9,535 nt of DNA from Gammaproteobacteria bacterium (GTDB lineage: Bacteria; Pseudomonadota; Gammaproteobacteria; Steroidobacterales; GCA-2729495): NCBI GenBank assembly GCA_030429685.1, contig JAUIEY010000062.1:1-9535 (forward strand), written 5' to 3'. A model generated the notes under the pieces. The model was not told the origin of the DNA. It searched no databases and was given only the letters and a program-made list of their open reading frames with translations. How positions within the stretch are numbered: position 1 is the stretch's first letter; each line of letters begins with the position of its first letter. This document shows positions 6,716 to 9,535 of the stretch, piece by piece. The position numbers and the translations under genes were made by a program.

Positions 6716-7798
6716 TTATTCCGGATAGGTGTGTCGGGCACCAAGATAGTCGAGCACGGCTCCCGAGCTATCCAGCCATTCGGGCCCGACCGGCACCTTG
6801 CCATTACCGCCCGGGATGTCCAGCACATACTCGGGCAGGCAGAGCCCGGACAGGCGGCCGCGCAACTGCCGCATGATGGCCTGTCCTTCGGCCAGGGTGG
6901 TGCGGAAATGCGCAGTGCCGGGTGCGCGGTCGCAGTGATGCAGATAATAAGGCTTGATTTGATGCTCCACTAACTTGCGGAATAAAACTTCCAGCGTTCT
7001 CGCATCGTCATTGACCCCTTTTAGCAGTACCGTCTGACTGAGCAGGGTAATACCGGCGGCAGCGAGGCGGGCGCAGCTGGCCAGAACCTCCGGGGTAAGT
7101 TCACGTGGATGATTGGTGTGCAGCAACAGGTAGACCGTTTTTTCTGATGCGAGGCTATTGATCAGTGACTGGCTTACGCGTCCCGGGTCGGCAACCGGCA
7201 GACGCGTATGGATACGTACCACGCGCACATGATCAATTTCGTCCAGAGCCGCCATGATGTCCTGCAGGCGTCGCGGCGACAGCAGCAGCGGGTCGCCGCC
7301 GGAAAGGATGACTTCCCAGATTTCCTCATGCCGGCGTATGTAGTCCAGTGCCGCAGACAGTTCCGCGCGCGTCAGCCCGGCTGCTTCGTTGGGTCCCACG
7401 GTCTCGCGGCGAAAACAAAAGCGGCAGTAGACCGCGCAGACCCGCACGGGCAGCAGCAAAACGCGATCCGGATAGCGATGCACTATGCCGGTGACCGGTG
7501 AATGTGTTGCGTCGCCGATGGGATCCGAAATATCCAGCGCATGCTGCTCCAGTTCGCGCGGGTCGGGAATAAACTGCAGAGCGATCGGGTCCTGTGGATC
7601 GTGCGGATCTATCAGCGCGGCCAGATCAGCAGTGACTGCAACGCTGAACTGCCGCGTTACCGAGTCGAGTTCGGTAAGGTTGTCGGCGCCGACCAGGCCA
7701 CGCTCGGCAAGAGCCGGCAGTGATGTCAGCGGCCGCGGCCGGCGGCTAAAAAGGGCCTCGCCTGCGCGGTCGCGGGCGGTATTTGTGGGTTGTGCCAT
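6716..7798 (-). CDS. lysine-2,3-aminomutase-like radical SAM protein (KamA family)
   Basis: This 360-residue radical SAM enzyme uses PLP and a 4Fe-4S cluster. The cluster motif C121-x-x-x-C125-x-x-C128 lies in CAVYCRFCFR, SAM-binding LSGGDPL is at 165-171, and LHTNHPRELT is at 226-235. Residues for substrate and PLP binding in clostridial lysine 2,3-aminomutase have counterparts: Asp290 in CDRAPGTAHFRT, Asp327 in YVLDIPGGNGKVP, and PLP-lysine Lys334 in PGGNGK. These make a true aminomutase plausible (L-lysine to beta-lysine), but it is shorter than the clostridial enzyme (about 416). The intact PGGxGK argues against EpmB, the EF-P modification enzyme, and neither efp nor epmA is nearby. I recall this type being catalogued as 'lysine-2,3-aminomutase-like'; the substrate is unproven. 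No beta-lysine acetyltransferase (ablB) lies in the window. The ATG is backed by GGAGG (plus 7804-7808) five bases away. It is divergent from the DUF2946 gene and upstream of purU. Confidence 0.95.
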   Translation of the reverse strand: MAQPTNTARDRAGEALFSRRPRPLTSLPALAERGLVGADNLTELDSVTRQFSVAVTADLAALIDPHDPQDPIALQFIPDPRELEQHALDISDPIGDATHSPVTGIVHRYPDRVLLLPVRVCAVYCRFCFRRETVGPNEAAGLTRAELSAALDYIRRHEEIWEVILSGGDPLLLSPRRLQDIMAALDEIDHVRVVRIHTRLPVADPGRVSQSLINSLASEKTVYLLLHTNHPRELTPEVLASCARLAAAGITLLSQTVLLKGVNDDARTLEVLFRKLVEHQIKPYYLHHCDRAPGTAHFRTTLAEGQAIMRQLRGRLSGLCLPEYVLDIPGGNGKVPVGPEWLDSSGAVLDYLGARHTYPE

Positions 7799-7803
7799 AA
7801 GTG

Positions 7804-7808
7804 CCTCC
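7804..7808 (-). promoter_or_regulatory. ribosome-binding site of the aminomutase-like gene
   Basis: The minus strand reads GGAGG, then five bases, then the ATG at 7798. This is the best ribosome-binding site in the window and it fixes this start. Confidence 0.65.
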
Positions 7809-7832
7809 AGGCCGCTATGGTGCGGCGTCAGG

Positions 7833-7847
7833 CCTTGCCGGGCAAGG
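7833..7847. promoter_or_regulatory. 15-base perfect palindrome in the divergent aminomutase/DUF2946 intergenic region
   Basis: CCTTGCC (7833-7839) and GGCAAGG (7841-7847) are exact inverted repeats around one central base. The site lies 35 bases upstream of the aminomutase-like start and about 90 bases ahead of the DUF2946 gene. A dimeric-regulator operator is a reasonable guess; a hairpin in the aminomutase mRNA leader is the alternative. I do not recognise it as a known operator. Confidence 0.4.
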
Positions 7848-7922
7848 GATGCGGCAGTGCTGTAACGGCTAACCCTGAACCCGCGTCCATAGCGAATCGA
7901 GATAGGGGTATCTGCCTACTTT

Positions 7923-7931
7923 TGCTAGAAT
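7923..7931 (+). promoter_or_regulatory. candidate extended -10 promoter of the DUF2946/receptor genes
   Basis: TGCTAGAAT is a good extended -10 (TGn plus TAGAAT, 5/6). No clear -35 is seen around 7903-7908. The expected start point, about 7 bases downstream, falls on or next to the ATG at 7939. Confidence 0.4.
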
Positions 7932-7938
7932 TTTTGGC

Positions 7939-8337
7939 ATGTCGGGAGGCCGCAAACACACACAACGTCTGATTCTGCAGCTGGCGGCGCTCGCCTTGCT
8001 GCTGAATGCGCTGATTCCTGCCGGGTTCATGCTGCATCCGGCGAGCCACGGCGGACTGACCGTGGTTCTGTGTCCCGGCCAGGGCGCGATGCCCGGCTTT
8101 CCGGATGACGCCCATCACCTCTCGGTACTGGAGCAGGCAAACGTTGCCGATACGCAGTTCGGCGATGAAGGTGCCTGTGGTTTTGCGCTGGCTGCAGGGC
8201 CGTTGTTATCGGCCGGCACCCTGACTTTGATTCCGCTGCAATTCCGGTCGGCGCTCGCGCCGTCACCGGATTCTTTGCCGGTTCGGAAAGCCTATCGATC
8301 CGCCGCATCGGTGCGCGGACCGCCCGCTATCTCCTGA
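7939..8337 (+). CDS. DUF2946 family protein, probably copper-related
   Basis: This 132-residue small protein begins with a basic segment and a hydrophobic helix at 11-31 (LILQLAALALLLNALIPAGF), either a signal anchor or an uncleaved signal peptide, so it is membrane-bound or periplasmic. It has VVLCPGQG with Cys45 and GACGFALAAG with Cys80, a His-His pair at 59-60, and ends with the family-typical RGPP at 126-129. DUF2946 proteins are commonly encoded beside TonB-dependent copper receptors and PCuAC-type chaperones, and here a receptor follows 67 bases downstream. A role in copper handling is inferred from that context; no biochemical function is established for the family that I know of. The Cys, His and Met residues could be metal ligands. 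No Shine-Dalgarno precedes the ATG, and a candidate promoter is almost on top of it, so the transcript may be leaderless. Confidence 0.85.
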   Translation: MSGGRKHTQRLILQLAALALLLNALIPAGFMLHPASHGGLTVVLCPGQGAMPGFPDDAHHLSVLEQANVADTQFGDEGACGFALAAGPLLSAGTLTLIPLQFRSALAPSPDSLPVRKAYRSAASVRGPPAIS

Positions 8338-8362
8338 AATCAATCGTTTCGTTTGTTTGATT

Positions 8363-8390
8363 GAGCATGTGCAGCCAATGCTGCGCGCTC
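8363..8390 (+). promoter_or_regulatory. hairpin just ahead of the TonB-receptor ribosome-binding site
   Basis: GTGCAGC (8369-8375) pairs with GCTGCGC (8380-8386) across a CAAT loop, with one G-U pair. GAGC (8363-8366) can extend the stem with GCTC (8387-8390) after a two-base bulge. No T-run follows, so it is a poor intrinsic terminator. It ends two bases before GGAG (8393-8396), which is 8 bases from the ATG at 8405. It might set the ratio of the two proteins (inference). Confidence 0.4.
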
Positions 8391-8404
8391 CTGGAGATAT
8401 TGCA

Positions 8405-9535
8405 ATGAATACTCAGCTTACCGTGCGTAAGTACACTAAATTTTTGCTGGCCGGACTGCTTGGCGGCGCGCTTTGCGCACCACTGCATGCGGACGACCAG
8501 ATTCCCAACATTCTGGTTATCGGCAAGACCGACGAAAAAGAACGCGTGTTACTGGTACCGGTCGAATCGCCCGTGACCCAGCCATCTACCGGCGAACTGC
8601 TGAAACGCAGCCCCGGTGGCAATTTGAATTTTAACGGTCCGATTACTGGTATCGGCCAGTACCGCGGCATGTTCGGCTATCGGCTTAAGACCAAGGTCAA
8701 CGGCGTCAGCGTTGTCAGTGGCGGCCCGAACTGGATGGATGCGCCGCTGCACTATGCGCCAATGCCGCTGGTTAAATCGGTGCGTATACAGCGCGGTGTC
8801 GCGCCAGTCAGTGTCGGTCCCGAGTCCATCGGCGGATTTGTCGAAGCGGAAAGCTACAAGAGCGAATTCTCGACAGGATCCGATCTCAAGCTGCAGGGTG
8901 TGCTCAATGCGTCGGCCCAGACGGTCGACAGCGGTTTTGCCATCGGTACCGTGATTGGTGCTGCCAATGACACGCACCGCATGCATGTGCTGGGCGTTAT
9001 CGAGGACGGTGACGACACCGAGTTCGACGGCGGCGATATCACGCCGACCGAATACGATCGCAAGGCGGCCGGGCTGGGTTACGGCTTCACCTCCGGCGAC
9101 CATACGCTGAGCTTCGACTACATGCGCAATGAAACCGACAACGCCGGCACACCGGCACTGCCCATGGATATTATTTATATTGATGCGGACATCGGTAGTC
9201 TGGCTTACGCCGGAGTGCTTGGCGACATCAAGGTGGATGCCAAGCTCCATTACAACGAAGTCGAGCACCTGATGGACAACTACAGTCTGCGTGCCGATCC
9301 CATGATGCCGTCCATGTTCCGCGAGAATCTCGCCGATGGTGAGGCCTTATCTTTTGATCTTAAGGGCGCATTCGAAATAGGCGCGGGTGAACTGGCGGTT
9401 GGACTGGACGGCGAGTTTGCCGAGCACAACTCCAATATTTCCAACCCCAACAATGCAATGTTCTTTCTGGAAAATTTCAACAACGTTACCCGCGATCGGC
9501 TGGGTGTCTTTGCTGAGTGGGCCAGCCCGGAAGAC
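8405..9535 (+). CDS. TonB-dependent outer-membrane receptor, copper (OprC/NosA)-like, cut by the right edge
   Basis: The first 377 residues of a TonB-dependent receptor are visible; the frame stays open to the window end. A signal peptide at 1-29 (KFLLAGLLGGALCAPLHA, cleavage before Asp30) is followed by a TonB-box-like ILVIG at 36-40. The plug domain runs to about 150, with ELLKRSPGGN, QYRGMFG, KVNGVSV and RIQRGVAPVSVGPESIGG at 127-144. The start of the 22-stranded barrel follows, with alternating strands. Copper-receptor traits are WMDAPLHY at 110-117, the counterpart of MDPPTxY in OprC, and H288-x-M290 in EHLMDNYSLR, with Met300, Met301 and Met304 close by. The plug Cys of the OprC CxxxM site is Gly107 here, and no Cys is present in the visible mature part. 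It follows a DUF2946 gene by 67 bases, probably in one operon. Copper specificity is likely but not proven. Confidence 0.92.
   Translation, partial: MNTQLTVRKYTKFLLAGLLGGALCAPLHADDQIPNILVIGKTDEKERVLLVPVESPVTQPSTGELLKRSPGGNLNFNGPITGIGQYRGMFGYRLKTKVNGVSVVSGGPNWMDAPLHYAPMPLVKSVRIQRGVAPVSVGPESIGGFVEAESYKSEFSTGSDLKLQGVLNASAQTVDSGFAIGTVIGAANDTHRMHVLGVIEDGDDTEFDGGDITPTEYDRKAAGLGYGFTSGDHTLSFDYMRNETDNAGTPALPMDIIYIDADIGSLAYAGVLGDIKVDAKLHYNEVEHLMDNYSLRADPMMPSMFRENLADGEALSFDLKGAFEIGAGELAVGLDGEFAEHNSNISNPNNAMFFLENFNNVTRDRLGVFAEWASPED

Noticed and set aside
6716..7798. Identification of the radical SAM gene as epmB
   Set aside because: It retains the PGGxGK PLP motif and aminomutase Asp residues, and no EF-P modification genes are adjacent.
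8450..8495. Lipoprotein signal in the TonB receptor (Cys24 in GGALCAP)
   Set aside because: Leu at the position before Cys does not fit a lipobox; an ordinary cleavage after Ala29 fits better.
8549..9268. Long 239-codon minus-strand open frame under the TonB receptor
   Set aside because: The plus strand encodes a clear receptor with signal peptide and plug motifs; the antisense frame is a codon-bias shadow with no recognisable features.
1..9535. tRNA, rRNA, CRISPR array, insertion sequence, phage or integrase signatures
   Set aside because: Nothing of the kind was seen by eye on either strand; no direct repeat series or transposase motif is present.

Overview
The window looks like chromosomal DNA from a gammaproteobacterium. 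It has moderately high GC, densely packed bacterial genes with Shine-Dalgarno sites, an AroG-type DAHP synthase, a PurU deformylase, and a DUF2946 protein next to a TonB-dependent outer-membrane receptor, so the cell is Gram-negative. The species cannot be named from this alone. I see no tRNA, rRNA, CRISPR array, insertion sequence, integrase or phage gene. No stretch over 300 bases lacks a gene; the longest gap is 4459-4687.

Left part (20-2687): an alpha/beta-hydrolase-fold protein overlaps by 17 bases a short-chain dehydrogenase that carries a twin-arginine export signal. The hydrolase appears to lack its catalytic serine and histidine. A cytosolic-looking beta-propeller protein converges on this pair with no spacer at all between the two stop codons.

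Signalling pair (2787-4458, minus strand): a compact soluble Ser/Thr kinase of the non-RD type is followed by a PP2C phosphatase whose likely GTG start lies one base after the kinase stop. The two probably act as an opposing on/off switch on an unidentified target.

Metabolic block (4688-7798): a class I DAHP synthase (entry to the shikimate pathway) has two tandem hairpins just ahead of its ribosome-binding site. It converges, with a 3-base gap, on purU (formyltetrahydrofolate deformylase), which lies downstream of a lysine-2,3-aminomutase-like radical SAM gene on the same strand.

Right part (7939-end): a DUF2946 protein and a TonB-dependent receptor that runs off the right edge. The pairing, plus an HxM motif and a methionine cluster in the receptor, points to copper uptake. 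The receptor seems to lack the plug-domain cysteine of the OprC copper site.

The window is mostly ordinary housekeeping and accessory genome. The points most worth checking are the apparently catalytically dead hydrolase coupled to an exported dehydrogenase, the Cys-less copper-type receptor, the possibly leaderless DUF2946 transcript, and the structured leader of the DAHP synthase.
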